From Oceanimonas pelagia (lineage in GTDB: Bacteria > Pseudomonadota > Gammaproteobacteria > Enterobacterales > Aeromonadaceae): a stretch of 64,000 nt of DNA. Below the pieces are notes generated by a model. It saw only the letters and a list, made by a program, of their open reading frames with translations. It was not told the DNA's origin and did no database searches. The stretch covers positions 232,001 through 296,000 of the forward strand of contig NZ_CP118224.1 of the NCBI RefSeq assembly GCF_030849025.1. Direction: 5' to 3'. The stretch's first letter is position 1, and the number at the start of each line of letters is the position of its first letter. This document shows positions 53,123 to 63,017 of the stretch, piece by piece. The position numbers and the translations under genes are program-made.

Positions 53123-53953
53123 ATGACGCTTTCCACCCTTCCCCTTGGAGCCCATGCCGACAACGGCGTACTTGAGCTTTCCCAGATCACCGATACTCAC
53201 CTGTTTGCCGACAAGAACGGCGATCTGCTGGGGGTGCCCACCTGGCACAGCTGTCGGGCGGTGGTGAATGCCATGAAGGAAGAGCTGGCTGGCTGTGACG
53301 CCATTCTGGCCACCGGTGACCTGTCCCAGGATCAGAGTGCCGAGTCCTATCGCCATTTTGTGGCCATGATGGCCGAGCTGACGCCGCCGGTGTTCTGGCT
53401 GCCCGGCAATCACGACGAGGCGCCGGTGATGCAGGCCGAGCTGGATGCAGCCGGCATCAACCAGGCCAAGCATTTGCTGGGCGAGCACTGGCAGGTGTTG
53501 CTGCTCGACACTCAGGCCGAAGGGGAAACCTGCGGCCGGCTGAGCGAGCACCAGCTGGCGCTGCTGGATGCGGCCATTGATACCTACCCCAACCATCACC
53601 TGCTGCTGGCGGTGCATCACCAGGCGGTGCCGGTGGGCTGCGCCTGGCTGGATCAGCACAATCTGCGCAATGCCGATGCCCTCACGATCCGGCTGGCGCG
53701 CCACCGGGCCAGCAGCGTGGTGTTGTGCGGCCATGTGCACCAGGGCTTTGATGAAGTACGGGGCGGCATTCGCTATCTGGCCAGCCCCTCCACCTGCATT
53801 CAGTTCAAGCCGCTGTCCGACGATTTTGCCCTGGACTATATGGCCCCGGGCTGGCGCCAGCTGTCGCTGTATCCGGATGGCCGGCTCGGCACGCGGGTAT
53901 GGCGGCTGCCGCCCAATGCCTTTGTGCCCGACTTCAGCGCCAGGGGGTACTGA
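53123..53953 (+). CDS. cpdA: 3',5'-cyclic-AMP phosphodiesterase CpdA
   Basis: A 276-residue metallophosphoesterase that hydrolyses cyclic AMP to AMP. The metal motifs are all present: SQITDTHLF (DxH), TGDLSQD (GD), GNHDE (GNHD), VHHQAVP and CGHVHQGFD (GHxH). ATG 53123 aligns with E. coli CpdA; TTG 53111, overlapping the yqiB stop, is an alternative adding four residues. It lies in a conserved run between yqiB and yqiA. Confidence 0.95.
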   Translation: MTLSTLPLGAHADNGVLELSQITDTHLFADKNGDLLGVPTWHSCRAVVNAMKEELAGCDAILATGDLSQDQSAESYRHFVAMMAELTPPVFWLPGNHDEAPVMQAELDAAGINQAKHLLGEHWQVLLLDTQAEGETCGRLSEHQLALLDAAIDTYPNHHLLLAVHHQAVPVGCAWLDQHNLRNADALTIRLARHRASSVVLCGHVHQGFDEVRGGIRYLASPSTCIQFKPLSDDFALDYMAPGWRQLSLYPDGRLGTRVWRLPPNAFVPDFSARGY

Positions 53954-53955
53954 TA

Positions 53956-54525
53956 ATGGCGACCCTGCTTTATCTGCATGGCTTCAACTCGTCTCCCAAT
54001 TCCATCAAGGCCCGGCTGATGCGGGAGCACCTGCAACAGCACAGGCCCGACATTGAACTGATCTGCCCGCAGCTGGCGGCCACGCCGGCTGCGGCCTGGG
54101 AGCAGATTGCGTCCATTTGTGACCAACAGCGTGTTCCCTTCGGTGTGGTGGGGTCGTCCCTGGGTGGCTTCTGGGCCACCCGGGTGGCGGAGCACTACGG
54201 CGTGCGCGCTGTGGTGGTGAACCCGGCGGTGAACCCCCATGTATTACTGGCCGACTGGCTGGGGGAGCAGGTGAATCCCTACACCCACGAGCGCTACACA
54301 TTGACCGAGCGGCATATGGCCGAGCTGGCCGAGCTCAGAGTGAATGATCCGACCTGCCTGGACCGCATCTGGCTGCTGCAACAGCAGGGCGACGAGGTGC
54401 TCGACTACCGGGAGGCCCTTGATTACTACCACTTCGCCCGGGTCTGCATTCAGAAGGGCGGCGATCACGCCTTTATCGGCTTTGAGCACTACTGCGCTCA
54501 GATCATCCGTTTTCTTCAGCTGTAA
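53956..54525 (+). CDS. yqiA: YqiA-type esterase
   Basis: A 189-residue alpha/beta hydrolase of the YqiA/UPF0227 group. MATLLYLHGFNSSPNSIKARLM carries the oxyanion LHGF segment, the nucleophile is S in GSSLGGF, the acid D in QGDEVLDY and the base H in GGDHAFIGFE. E. coli YqiA hydrolyses short acyl esters. It starts 2 bases after the cpdA stop. Confidence 0.93.
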   Translation: MATLLYLHGFNSSPNSIKARLMREHLQQHRPDIELICPQLAATPAAAWEQIASICDQQRVPFGVVGSSLGGFWATRVAEHYGVRAVVVNPAVNPHVLLADWLGEQVNPYTHERYTLTERHMAELAELRVNDPTCLDRIWLLQQQGDEVLDYREALDYYHFARVCIQKGGDHAFIGFEHYCAQIIRFLQL

Positions 54526-54529
54526 GCCA

Positions 54530-54561
54530 CTCTCGTTCCCACGCTCCGCGTGGGAATGCAT
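54530..54561. repeat. REP palindrome, TTCCCACGC type
   Basis: TTCCCACGC and GCGTGGGAA arms with a TCC loop (54536-54556), flanked by CTCTCG and TGCAT. It is a widespread REP type, distinct from the CCGGAAT family elsewhere in the window, and sits just after the yqiA stop. Confidence 0.75.
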
Positions 54562-54706
54562 ATTGTCATTAATCTGGCCCCGCTGTGAAGCGTGTCGGCG
54601 CAGGTAACCCTGCTGATGCTTTACATGGCGCCATTTGCATCCCGCTTCCCGCAATGGGCTTCGAGTAGTAAGATCCGGCAATAACCCCAGATTACCGAAG
54701 GTCAAC

Positions 54707-56602
54707 ATGACATCGAGTCAATATACTGCCGACGCCATTGAGGTGCTCAATGGCCTGGAGCCGGTGCGACGTCGCCCCGGCATGTATACGGACACCGCCC
54801 GCCCCAACCACCTTGGCCAGGAAGTCATCGACAACAGCGTGGACGAAGCCCTGGCCGGTCATGCCCGCAAGGTGGAAGTGATCCTGCATGAGGATCAGTC
54901 CCTGGAGGTGATCGACGACGGTCGCGGCATGCCGGTGGACATTCATCCGGAAGAGGGCATTTCCGGGGTGGAGCTGATCTTCAGCAAACTGCATGCCGGC
55001 GGCAAGTTTTCCAACAAGAACTATCAGTTCTCCGGCGGCCTGCACGGGGTAGGCATTTCCGTGGTCAATGCCCTCAGTTCGCGGGTGGAGGTCACCGTGC
55101 GCCGGGGCGGCCAGGTGTTTGAAATGGCCTTTGAACATGGCAACAAGGTGAGTGAACTCGCGGTCACCGGCACCTGCGGCCAGCGCAATACCGGCACCCG
55201 GGTGCGGTTCTGGCCCGATGGCAGCTACTTCGACTCACCCAGGTTTTCCGCTTCCCGGCTCAGGCACCTGCTGCGGGCCAAGGCGGTGCTGTGCCCCGGG
55301 CTCACCATTCGCTTTGACGACAAGGCCAATAACGAAACCCTGGAGTGGTGCTATGAGGACGGCCTGAAGGACTATCTGGTGGAAGCGGTCAAGGACTCCC
55401 CCTGCCTGCCGGAAGCGCCCTTTACCGGCAGCTTCTCCGCCGAACACTCGGCGGCGGACTGGGCCCTGTGCTGGCTGCCGGAGGGCGGCGAGACCCTGGG
55501 GGAAAGTTACGTCAACCTGATCCCCACCGCCCAGGGCGGCACCCACGTTAATGGCCTGCGCCAGGGCCTGCTGGATGCCATGCGCGAGTTCTGCGAATTC
55601 CGCAACCTGCTGCCCCGGGGCGTCAAGCTGACCCCGGACGACATCTGGGAGCGCTGTGCCTACATTCTGTCGGTGAAAATTCAGGATCCCCAGTTTGCCG
55701 GCCAGACCAAGGAGCGGCTGTCGTCCCGTCAGTGCGCGGCCTTTGTCTCCGGGGTGGTGAAAGACGCCTTCAGCCTGTGGCTGAACCAGCATATCGAGCT
55801 GGCCGAGCAACTGGCCGATCTGTGCATCAGCAGCGCCCAGCGCCGGCTGCGTCAGGCCAAAAAGGTGGTGCGCAAAAAGGTGACCCAGGGGCCGGCGCTG
55901 CCCGGCAAGCTCACCGACTGTGCCTGCTCCGATCCGCTGCAGGGCGAGCTGTTCCTGGTGGAAGGGGACTCCGCCGGCGGCAGCGCCAAGCAGGCCCGGG
56001 ACCGGGAATTTCAGGCCATCATGCCCCTGCGTGGCAAGATCCTGAACACCTGGGAAGTGGAGTCCGGCCAGGTGCTGGCGTCTCAGGAAGTACACGACAT
56101 TTCGGTGGCCATCGGTCTGGATCCGGACTCGGACGATCTGTCCGGCCTGCGCTACGGCAAAATCTGTATTCTCGCCGACGCCGACTCCGACGGCCTGCAC
56201 ATCGCCACCCTGCTGTGCGCCCTGTTCGTGCGTCACTTCCGCCATCTGGTGGCGGCGGGACACGTGTTCGTGGCCATGCCGCCGCTGTACCGCATCGACG
56301 TGGGCAAGGAAGTGTTCTACGCCCTGGATGAAGACGAGCGCGACGGCGTGCTGGAGCGCATTCGCGCCGAGAAGAAAAAGGGCAAGGTGCAGGTTACCCG
56401 CTTCAAGGGCCTGGGCGAGATGAACCCCAAACAGCTGCGGGAAACCACCCTGGATCCCAATACCCGCCGGCTGGTGCAGCTGACCGTGGACGATGCCGAG
56501 GCCACCGAAAAGCTGATGGACATGCTGCTGGCCAAGAAGCGTGCCGGCGATCGCCGGGAATGGCTGGAAACCAAGGGCAATATGGTCGACCCCCTGGCCT
56601 GA
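54707..56602 (+). CDS. parE: DNA topoisomerase IV subunit B ParE
   Basis: A 631-residue ATPase subunit of topoisomerase IV, which unlinks daughter chromosomes. The GHKL ATP site includes [13 protein letters not shown] and [17 protein letters not shown], with the [19 protein letters not shown] lid. The TOPRIM domain has [21 protein letters not shown] and [15 protein letters not shown], and the end is [18 protein letters not shown]. The ATG 54707 after GAAGG is the family start. parC follows after 13 bases. Confidence 0.97.
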   Translation: MTSSQYTADAIEVLNGLEPVRRRPGMYTDTARPNHLGQEVIDNSVDEALAGHARKVEVILHEDQSLEVIDDGRGMPVDIHPEEGISGVELIFSKLHAGGKFSNKNYQFSGGLHGVGISVVNALSSRVEVTVRRGGQVFEMAFEHGNKVSELAVTGTCGQRNTGTRVRFWPDGSYFDSPRFSASRLRHLLRAKAVLCPGLTIRFDDKANNETLEWCYEDGLKDYLVEAVKDSPCLPEAPFTGSFSAEHSAADWALCWLPEGGETLGESYVNLIPTAQGGTHVNGLRQGLLDAMREFCEFRNLLPRGVKLTPDDIWERCAYILSVKIQDPQFAGQTKERLSSRQCAAFVSGVVKDAFSLWLNQHIELAEQLADLCISSAQRRLRQAKKVVRKKVTQGPALPGKLTDCACSDPLQGELFLVEGDSAGGSAKQARDREFQAIMPLRGKILNTWEVESGQVLASQEVHDISVAIGLDPDSDDLSGLRYGKICILADADSDGLHIATLLCALFVRHFRHLVAAGHVFVAMPPLYRIDVGKEVFYALDEDERDGVLERIRAEKKKGKVQVTRFKGLGEMNPKQLRETTLDPNTRRLVQLTVDDAEATEKLMDMLLAKKRAGDRREWLETKGNMVDPLA

Positions 56603-56615
56603 GGATAACAATACA

Positions 56616-58862
56616 ATGAGCAATCAAGACTTTACCATGGAAGGGGTGGAGCGCCTGCCGCTGCACACCTTTACCGAGCAGGCCTACCTCAACTACTCCA
56701 TGTACGTGATCATGGACCGGGCACTGCCGCACATCGGCGACGGCCTCAAGCCGGTTCAGCGCCGTATTATTTACGCCATGAGCGAGCTGGGGCTGTCGGC
56801 CCTGGCCAAGCACAAGAAATCCGCCCGTACCGTGGGCGACGTGCTGGGTAAATATCACCCCCACGGCGACTCCGCCTGCTACGAAGCCATGGTGCTGATG
56901 GCCCAGCCCTTCTCCTACCGCTACCCGCTGGTGGACGGCCAGGGCAACTGGGGGGCGCCGGACGATCCCAAGTCGTTCGCCGCCATGCGCTATACCGAGG
57001 CGCGGCTGTCGCGCTTCTCCGAGCTGCTGCTGAGTGAACTGGGCCAGGGCACGGTGGAGTGGATCCCCAACTTCGACGGCACCATGAAGGAGCCGCGCAT
57101 GCTGCCGGCCCGGCTGCCGCACATACTGCTGAACGGCGTCACCGGTATTGCCGTGGGCATGGCCACCGACATTCCGCCCCATAACGTGCGCGAGCTGGCC
57201 AGTGCCTGTGTGCATTTGCTGGACAACCCCAAGGCCACGGTCAGCGAGCTGATGGCCCATGTGGCCGGGCCCGATTACCCGACCCGGGCCGAGATCATCA
57301 CTCCCAGGGCCGATATTCAGAAAATCTACGAAACCGGCAAGGGCAGCATCAGAATGCGCGCCGTCTACCATCAGGAGCAGGGGGACATCGTCATTACCGC
57401 GCTGCCCCATCAGGCCAGCGGCGCCAAAATTCTGGAGCAGATCGCCGGTCAGATGCAGGCCAAGAAACTGCCCATGGTGGCGGACCTGCGCGACGAGTCG
57501 GATCACGAGAACCCGACCCGGCTGGTGATCATTCCCAGATCCAACCGGGTGGACGTGGAGCAGCTGATGCAGCACCTGTTCGCCAGCACGGATCTGGAGA
57601 AGACCTACCGGGTCAACCTCAACATGCTGGGGCTGGATAACCGGCCCCAGGTGAAACCCCTTGATCGCATTCTGTCCGAATGGCTGCAGTTCCGCCGGGA
57701 AACCGTGCGCAACCGGCTGCAGCACCGGCTCGACAAGGTCGAAGCACGGCTGCATATTCTGGCCGGTCTGCTGATCGCTTTTCTCAATATCGATGAAGTG
57801 ATTGAGATCATTCGCACCGAGGATGAGCCCAAGCCGGTGCTGATGGCCCGTTTCGGCCTCACCGAAACCCAGGCCGAGGCCATTCTCGAGCTGAAACTGC
57901 GCCACCTGGCCAAACTGGAAGAAATGAAGATCCGCGGCGAGCAGGACGAGCTGGCCGCCGAGCGGGACAAGCTGGCGCAGATTCTGGGATCCGAACGCCG
58001 GCTCAACACCCTGCTGAAAAAGGAAATTCTGGCGGACGCGGAGAAATACGGCGACGAGCGCCGCTCGCCGCTGGTGGAACGGGAAGAGGCGAAGGCCCTG
58101 AGCGAAAAGGAGCTGGTGCCGAGCGAGCCGGTGACCATAGTGCTGTCGGAAAAAGGCTGGATCCGCTCCGCCAAGGGCCATGAGGTGGACGGCGCCGGAC
58201 TCAGCTACAAGGCCGGCGACGGTTTTCTCGATGCCGCCCCCGGGCGCAGCAACCAGATGGCGGTGTTCCTGTCGAACACCGGCCGGGCCTATGGCCTGGA
58301 CGCCCACAGTCTGCCCTCGGCCCGGGGCCAGGGCGAGCCGCTCACCGGCCGCTGCAGCCTGAGCCCGGGGGAGCAGGCCCGCTTTGTGCTGGCCGGCGAG
58401 GAAGACCGGCTCTACCTGCTGGCCTCCGACGCCGGTTACGGCTTTGTCTGCCGCTACGGCGACATGGTCAGCCGCAACAAGAACGGCAAGGCGCTGCTGA
58501 CGGTGCCCGCCGGTGGCGAGGTGCTGAAACCGGTGCCGGTGGCGCAGGTGGACAGCGAGCTGTGCCTGGTGGTGACCAACGAGGGCCGCATGCTGCTGTT
58601 TCCGCTCAAAGACCTGCCCATGCTGGCCAAGGGCAAGGGCAACAAGCTCATCGGCATTACCGGTGCCAAGGTGCAGGCCCGGGAAGACTTTATCAAGCAG
58701 CTGGCGGTGGTGCCGATCGGTGCCAGCGTGACCCTGCACGCCGGCAAGCGCAAGCTGACCCTCAAGCCCGCCGATCTGGCCCACTACCAGGGCGAGCGCG
58801 GCCGCCGCGGCGCCCTGCTGCCCCGCGGCTTGCAACGGGTGGACAGCCTGGAAATTGAATAA
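56616..58862 (+). CDS. parC: DNA topoisomerase IV subunit A ParC
   Basis: A 748-residue DNA-cleaving subunit. The winged-helix domain holds the catalytic Y126 ([14 protein letters not shown]). In the quinolone-resistance region ([12 protein letters not shown]) S86 and E90 are the sensitive-type residues (S80 and E84 in E. coli), so no target resistance is indicated. The C-terminal beta-pinwheel spans about 500-748. Translationally close to parE (13 bases). A heptamer array begins 5 bases after the stop codon. Confidence 0.97.
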   Translation: MSNQDFTMEGVERLPLHTFTEQAYLNYSMYVIMDRALPHIGDGLKPVQRRIIYAMSELGLSALAKHKKSARTVGDVLGKYHPHGDSACYEAMVLMAQPFSYRYPLVDGQGNWGAPDDPKSFAAMRYTEARLSRFSELLLSELGQGTVEWIPNFDGTMKEPRMLPARLPHILLNGVTGIAVGMATDIPPHNVRELASACVHLLDNPKATVSELMAHVAGPDYPTRAEIITPRADIQKIYETGKGSIRMRAVYHQEQGDIVITALPHQASGAKILEQIAGQMQAKKLPMVADLRDESDHENPTRLVIIPRSNRVDVEQLMQHLFASTDLEKTYRVNLNMLGLDNRPQVKPLDRILSEWLQFRRETVRNRLQHRLDKVEARLHILAGLLIAFLNIDEVIEIIRTEDEPKPVLMARFGLTETQAEAILELKLRHLAKLEEMKIRGEQDELAAERDKLAQILGSERRLNTLLKKEILADAEKYGDERRSPLVEREEAKALSEKELVPSEPVTIVLSEKGWIRSAKGHEVDGAGLSYKAGDGFLDAAPGRSNQMAVFLSNTGRAYGLDAHSLPSARGQGEPLTGRCSLSPGEQARFVLAGEEDRLYLLASDAGYGFVCRYGDMVSRNKNGKALLTVPAGGEVLKPVPVAQVDSELCLVVTNEGRMLLFPLKDLPMLAKGKGNKLIGITGAKVQAREDFIKQLAVVPIGASVTLHAGKRKLTLKPADLAHYQGERGRRGALLPRGLQRVDSLEIE

Positions 58863-58867
58863 AAAAC

Positions 58868-58929
58868 GTGAGGGGTGAGGCGAAAGGAGTGAGGTGATTC
58901 CCCCTCACTCCTCACCTTTTACCCCTCAC
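58868..58929. repeat. Facing heptamer arrays at the parC/mutT 3' ends
   Basis: Left array 58868-58895: four GTGAGG-type units on the plus strand just behind the parC stop. Right array 58902-58929: four units of the same type on the minus strand, with the mutT stop (TAA, 58919-58921) inside a GTAAAAG unit and the last two mutT codons in the next. The centre is only 6 bases, giving a long hairpin potential. Confidence 0.85.
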
Positions 58930-59332
58930 ATGCACTCTGCAGCTTTGCCACTATCGGGCGGTTGGCGGCGGGAAAGTCGTAGTGGTGCAGCTCGCTTACC
59001 GGCACCCAGCGGCTGGGCTGGCCCTCGCGGCCGTGGGGCTCGCCGGTAAAGGCGGTGACCCGGTGAATGTCGAGGGTCACTCGCTTGTCGCCGTAGTCGT
59101 GGTCAATGCGCATAAAGGGCGCGCAGGCGGTCACGGCAATGCCGATTTCCTCTTCCAGCTCCCGGGCCAGGGCCTGGGCCACGGTTTCGCCGGCCTCCAC
59201 CTTGCCGCCGGGAAACTCCCATTTAAAGGCCTGGTGCTGGCTTTCGCCCCGGCGGCAGATAAAAATCTCGCCGGCGGCGTTTTCAATCACGCCCACCGCC
59301 ACCAGTACGGATGTTTTAACCTCAGTACTCAT
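58919..59332 (-). CDS. mutT: 8-oxo-dGTP diphosphatase MutT
   Basis: A 137-residue Nudix enzyme that hydrolyses 8-oxo-dGTP to prevent A-to-C mutations. The Nudix box is [24 protein letters not shown] (about 42-65). It begins [22 protein letters not shown] as MutT does. Its start overlaps the yacG stop by 11 bases in a zapD-yacG-mutT run. The final codons (GEG) and stop are inside a heptamer array. Confidence 0.95.
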   Translation of the reverse strand: MSTEVKTSVLVAVGVIENAAGEIFICRRGESQHQAFKWEFPGGKVEAGETVAQALARELEEEIGIAVTACAPFMRIDHDYGDKRVTLDIHRVTAFTGEPHGREGQPSRWVPVSELHHYDFPAANRPIVAKLQSACEG

Positions 59333-59513
59333 TTTCGCCGTCCTGCTCCGGCAGCCAGGCGGGGTCGCCGGGAATGCGTTTTTCCTCGTCGGCCCATTCC
59401 CCCAGATCGATCAGCTGGCAGCGCTTGCTGCAAAAAGGACGAAAGGGGCTTTGTTCACCCCATTCCACGGACGCGCCGCAGGTGGGGCAGGGGACGGTAG
59501 TGATGTTGCTCAT
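59322..59513 (-). CDS. yacG: DNA gyrase inhibitor YacG
   Basis: A 63-residue zinc-ribbon protein that binds GyrB and inhibits gyrase in E. coli. The four zinc ligands are C9, C12, C28 and C32 (CPTC and CSKRC), followed by the usual [16 protein letters not shown] segment. Overlaps zapD by 4 bases and mutT by 11 bases. Confidence 0.95.
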   Translation of the reverse strand: MSNITTVPCPTCGASVEWGEQSPFRPFCSKRCQLIDLGEWADEEKRIPGDPAWLPEQDGENEY

Positions 59514-60244
59514 TTGATGTTCGCCAGTTCAAAGTCGATGTTGCCGATATCGGTGTTGCCCACCGGCATAAAACGAATGGTAAAGCGGTACTTGTTGCCG
59601 CTGACCACCGGATAGACCGGCTGCTCGCCGGGCAGGCGCAGCCGGATCATCTCGGTGTGCTCGGCGCTGTCCTGAAAGAAGCCGGCATTGGCCCGCTGAG
59701 TGGTGAACTGGCTGCTCTCCCGCCACAGGGTCAGCAGCAGGCTCAGGCCCTGTTGCAGCAGACCGAGTTGCTCCACCCAGGCGTTCAGATCCTGCTGCTG
59801 GCGCTCTGCCGGCTGGTGCAGCCAGTGGTGCAGCTGGGGCACGTCAAAGGCACAAAGGCCGCCGGGAATGGCAAAGCGGCTGCGCACCGCCGACAGCAGC
59901 CTGTCTTCGCGCAGGGCCTGGCCCAGGCGGGCGCTGCGGGGCAGCTGCTGGCTGATGGACTCGAGTTTCTGGGAAAACTGCTCGAGGGCGGCGGCGTCCA
60001 CTCCGGGTACTCGGGCCCAGGCTTCCAGCCTGCTGTTCTGTTGCTCCAGATCCTTGGCCAGATCGGTGCGCAGATCGCAGCGTTCCAGCAACTCCAGGGC
60101 GTCGAGCAGGGCCTTGAACAGGGCGGTGGCCTGGCCGGGAGCATTCAGCCCCCGGCACTGGTCAATCTGTTTCAGCAGCTCGCTCAGCCGCAGGTAGTTG
60201 CGGCATTTTTCGTTGAGGGGAAATTCGTAAACCAGTGATGACAT
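59510..60244 (-). CDS. zapD: Cell-division protein ZapD
   Basis: A 244-residue FtsZ-associated protein that bundles FtsZ filaments at the division site. The family start is [27 protein letters not shown] at ATG 60244; the frame opens 18 codons earlier. The middle is helical and the C-terminus has [25 protein letters not shown]. Upstream gene of yacG in a minus-strand run. Confidence 0.94.
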   Translation of the reverse strand: MSSLVYEFPLNEKCRNYLRLSELLKQIDQCRGLNAPGQATALFKALLDALELLERCDLRTDLAKDLEQQNSRLEAWARVPGVDAAALEQFSQKLESISQQLPRSARLGQALREDRLLSAVRSRFAIPGGLCAFDVPQLHHWLHQPAERQQQDLNAWVEQLGLLQQGLSLLLTLWRESSQFTTQRANAGFFQDSAEHTEMIRLRLPGEQPVYPVVSGNKYRFTIRFMPVGNTDIGNIDFELANIK

Positions 60245-60294
60245 AACACGTTTGGCCTGTGGTTCGAGGCGATAATGGGGCCAGTGTACCCGCT

Positions 60295-61440
60295 TCACTC
60301 CTCAAGAAACAAATCGAGCAACCGGTTGAGAAAGCGCCGGCCCAGGGGCGTAACCTGCCAGTGTGTACCGGTATCCTGCAGTAATTCCAGCCGCTGTGCC
60401 TCGGCCAGCGGGGCCTGCAACTGCGCCAGGGGCTGACCGGTGAGGGCGGTGAATTCCTGCTCGGGAATGGGCTCGAACAGCCGCAGCCGGTTCATGAAGT
60501 ATTCCAGCGACAGATCCTGTGGTGCTATGTGCCAGTGCTGATCCAGATAAGGCCGTGACGGCTCCAGATAGCCCCTGGGGTGCTTGACCTTGACGGTGCG
60601 CAGAATGCGCCCCTGCAACGGCAGGGTGATTTTGCCGTGGGCACCGCAGCCAATGCCCAGATAGTCGCCAAAGCGCCAGTAATTGAGGTTGTGTCTGGCC
60701 TCGAAGCCGGGCCTGGCGTAGGCGGAGACTTCGTATTGCCGATAACCGTGGGCCAGCAGCAGCTCGTGACCGCGCTCATAAATCTCCGCCAGGGTGTCGT
60801 CTTCCGGCAGCGCCGGTGGGCGCGAGGCAAAGGGGGTGTTGGGCTCGATGGTGAGCTGGTACCAGGACAGATGCGGCGGCGCCAGGGCCAGGGCCTGCTC
60901 GAGGTCAAACAGGGCGTCTTCCGGACGCTGCCCGGGCAGGCCGTGCATCAGATCGATGTTGAAGCTGTTGAGCCCCACGCCGGCGGCTTCTTTGGCGGCA
61001 AAGCGGGCCTGCTCGGGGTCGTGAATGCGGCCCAGGCCTTCGAGCTTGTCGGCCTGAAAGCTTTGCACGCCGATGGAAATGCGGTTGATGCCGGCTTTTT
61101 TAAAGCCGCCAAAGCGGCCCGCTTCCACCGTGCCCGGGTTGGCCTCCAGGGTGATTTCAATGTCGTGCTCAAAGGGCAGGCGCTCGCGCACCCCGGTCAG
61201 CAGCCGGCCGATGGCCTCCGGGCTCAGCAGGCTGGGGGTGCCGCCGCCGATAAAAATGCTGTGCAGTTTGCGGCCCTGGGCAAAATGCAGATCGGCATCC
61301 AGATCCGCCAGCAGGGCATCCACGTATTCCCGCTCGGGAATGTCGGCCTTCAGGGCATGGGAATTGAAGTCGCAGTAGGGGCACTTCTGCACGCACCAGG
61401 GAATGTGGATATACAGGCTCAGGGGCGGCAGCGTCAGCAT
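60295..61440 (-). CDS. hemW: Radical SAM heme chaperone HemW
   Basis: A 381-residue protein related to coproporphyrinogen dehydrogenase HemN but acting as a heme-trafficking chaperone. The iron-sulfur CxxxCxxC is C16/C20/C23 (WCVQKCPYCDF), followed by FIGGGTPSLLS, EANPGT and SIGVQSFQ. The HemN C-terminal domain is present. It overlaps rdgB by 1 base, as is common. Confidence 0.95.
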   Translation of the reverse strand: MLTLPPLSLYIHIPWCVQKCPYCDFNSHALKADIPEREYVDALLADLDADLHFAQGRKLHSIFIGGGTPSLLSPEAIGRLLTGVRERLPFEHDIEITLEANPGTVEAGRFGGFKKAGINRISIGVQSFQADKLEGLGRIHDPEQARFAAKEAAGVGLNSFNIDLMHGLPGQRPEDALFDLEQALALAPPHLSWYQLTIEPNTPFASRPPALPEDDTLAEIYERGHELLLAHGYRQYEVSAYARPGFEARHNLNYWRFGDYLGIGCGAHGKITLPLQGRILRTVKVKHPRGYLEPSRPYLDQHWHIAPQDLSLEYFMNRLRLFEPIPEQEFTALTGQPLAQLQAPLAEAQRLELLQDTGTHWQVTPLGRRFLNRLLDLFLEE

Positions 61441-62039
61441 CAGATTTCTTCTCGCAGCAGCTGCTGCAACTGGTGCAGGGCGCTGGCGCGGTGGCTGTGG
61501 CGGTTTTTCTCGGCCGGGGTCAGCTCGGCGGAAGTCTTGCCCGCTTCCGGCACCAGGAACACGGGGTCGTAGCCAAAGCCGTGTTCACCCCGGGGGGCGG
61601 TGGTGATCTCGCCCTGCCAGCGGCCGGTGCAGATCAGCGGCGTGGGATCATCGGCGTGGCGCATGTACACCAGCACGCACCAGAAGGTGGCCTGGCGCTC
61701 GCCGGCGGGCACGTCCTGCATCTGCTCCAGCAGCAGTTCGAGGTTTTGTTGATCGCTGGCATCCGGGCCGGCAAAGCGGGCGGAGTAAACACCGGGACGG
61801 CCGCCGAGGGCGCTCACCGCCAGGCCGGAGTCGTCGGCAATGGCGGGCAGGCCGGTTACTTGTGCGGCATGGCGGGCCTTGATAATGGCGTTTTCCACGA
61901 AGGTGGTGCCGGTTTCGTCGGCGTCGGTCACGCTCAGCTCGGTCTGGGGCACCACGCTCATGCCCAGTCCGCCCAGCAGGCTTTGCAGTTCGGCTACTTT
62001 TTTGGCGTTGCCGGAGGCCAGTACGATTTTTTGGGTCAC
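61440..62039 (-). CDS. rdgB: Non-canonical purine NTP pyrophosphatase RdgB
   Basis: A 199-residue ITPase/XTPase removing deaminated purine nucleotides. [58 protein letters not shown] and [11 protein letters not shown] are the family motifs. I chose GTG 62039, which has AGGAG 6 bases before it and the family N-terminus; the ATG at 62072 lacks a ribosome site. The gene follows a 211-base region of heptamer repeats after the DUF4426 gene. Confidence 0.94.
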   Translation of the reverse strand: MTQKIVLASGNAKKVAELQSLLGGLGMSVVPQTELSVTDADETGTTFVENAIIKARHAAQVTGLPAIADDSGLAVSALGGRPGVYSARFAGPDASDQQNLELLLEQMQDVPAGERQATFWCVLVYMRHADDPTPLICTGRWQGEITTAPRGEHGFGYDPVFLVPEAGKTSAELTPAEKNRHSHRASALHQLQQLLREEI

Positions 62040-62089
62040 CTTTCGCTCCTGTGGATTACCGCGTGCGGGCATGATACCACCACAGAAAC

Positions 62090-62253
62090 GTAAGAGGTAA
62101 AGGGGAGCCGTAAGAGGAAAAATGAAATGGAAATGTAAGACGTAAAAGGGAAGACGTAAGACGAGGAGATCCATTACGTCTCACGTCTCACGTCTCACGT
62201 CTCACGTCTCACGTCTCACGTCTCACGTCTCACGTCTCACGTCTCACGTCTCA
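62090..62253. repeat. Heptamer arrays between rdgB and the DUF4426 gene
   Basis: Right array 62176-62252: 11 perfect tandem ACGTCTC units, read as GTGAGAC on the minus strand behind the DUF4426 gene, whose TGA stop (62251-62253) is at the array edge. Left array 62090-62162: GTAAGAG, GTAAAGG, GTAAGAC and related units on the plus strand, degenerate in the middle and out of register by one base. Around 62163-62175 the arrays face each other and can pair as a hairpin. Confidence 0.9.
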
Positions 62254-62664
62254 CTCGGTATAGAAGGTATGGCGAAAGCTCAGCTCGCCGCCCTGTTTGG
62301 GGCCGCGAATGTCGATGGTGAACAGCACATTGTCTTCGTTGCGGTAGGGGTACTGGGCAATGTAGTAGAGTGCCTCCCCTTCGCGAATGGTCTGAAACTC
62401 CAGCCGGCGCACGTTGCCCAGCAGGTTCTTGCCTTCACCGCTCAGAACCACCTGCACCGGCTTGCCGTCGGCGTCGAGCACGGCGATGTTGAGCAGGCCG
62501 TTGTAGCGGCTGCGTTCAATGTTGTTGCTCTGGGCCACTTCCGGGGACAGGAAGGTGGAAGGGAAGGCGCTGTAGTGCACCGTCCAGTCGCCGATGCGGG
62601 TTTCCTCGGCGAAAGCCTGAGAGGTAAACAGCAGGGCCAGAGCGGCGATCATTGCTTTGAACAT
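62251..62664 (-). CDS. DUF4426 periplasmic protein
   Basis: A 137-residue secreted protein of the DUF4426 family, function unknown. The signal peptide (MFKAMIAALALLFTSQAFA) precedes ETRIGDWTVHYSAFPSTFLSPEVAQ; conserved VLSGEGKNLLGNVRRLEF and RHTFYTE follow. It is part of the yggT-yggU-DUF4426-rdgB-hemW minus-strand run, and its stop codon is at the edge of a GTGAGAC array. Confidence 0.9.
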   Translation of the reverse strand: MFKAMIAALALLFTSQAFAEETRIGDWTVHYSAFPSTFLSPEVAQSNNIERSRYNGLLNIAVLDADGKPVQVVLSGEGKNLLGNVRRLEFQTIREGEALYYIAQYPYRNEDNVLFTIDIRGPKQGGELSFRHTFYTE

Positions 62665-62702
62665 AACGATTCCTTAATTACCAGTAGCAGTTAGTGATCA
62701 GT

Positions 62703-63017
62703 TTAGGACGCCAGGCCGAGGAGTTCCGCCAACTCGGGCGGAATTAGAGCCGGGTGGTCAATCACCACCTTTTTGTGGCGGCTGCCATGGCCGGCCACCA
62801 GTTCCGCCCGGGATTTGGCCACGCCGCATTGCCTGGCCAGCCATTTCAGCAGGTGGGCATTGGCCTTGCCGTCCACCGGCGGGGCGGTAATGGCCACCCT
62901 GAGTTCATCGCCGTGCAGGCCGAGAAAGGCGTCCCGGCTGGATCTGGGCTGCAGGTAAAGACGGAGGTGCAGTTGCTGCTCATGCAGCCGCACCGCACCG
63001 GTTACAGTTGCCACCAC
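62703..63017 (-). CDS. DUF167 (YggU-like) protein
   Basis: A 104-residue protein of the DUF167/YggU family, function unknown. The core LYLQPRSSRDAFLGLHGDELRVAITAPPVDGKANAHLLKWLA is diagnostic. It appears to start at GTG 63017, overlapping the yggT stop by 16 bases; a GTG at 62993 is an alternative and neither has a clear ribosome site. Confidence 0.9.
   Translation of the reverse strand: MVATVTGAVRLHEQQLHLRLYLQPRSSRDAFLGLHGDELRVAITAPPVDGKANAHLLKWLARQCGVAKSRAELVAGHGSRHKKVVIDHPALIPPELAELLGLAS

Noticed and set aside
56403-58835. An 810-residue minus-strand open frame opposite parC
   Set aside because: It is the antisense of a fully conserved parC and consists of low-complexity His/Gln/Gly/Leu sequence, as GC-rich codon use produces. 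The same applies to long frames opposite glnE (37763-40150), rpoD (17455-19341), the BCCT gene (2112-3662), tctA (46976-48643) and parE (55235-56623).
62040-62174. Longer RdgB with an N-terminal hydrophobic extension
   Set aside because: The extension reads through heptamer repeats and has no ribosome site; GTG 62039 has AGGAG and the family N-terminus.
62176-62252. CRISPR array, suggested by a run of regular repeats
   Set aside because: Units are 7 bases and contiguous with no spacers, and no cas gene is present. The same holds for 31204-31280.
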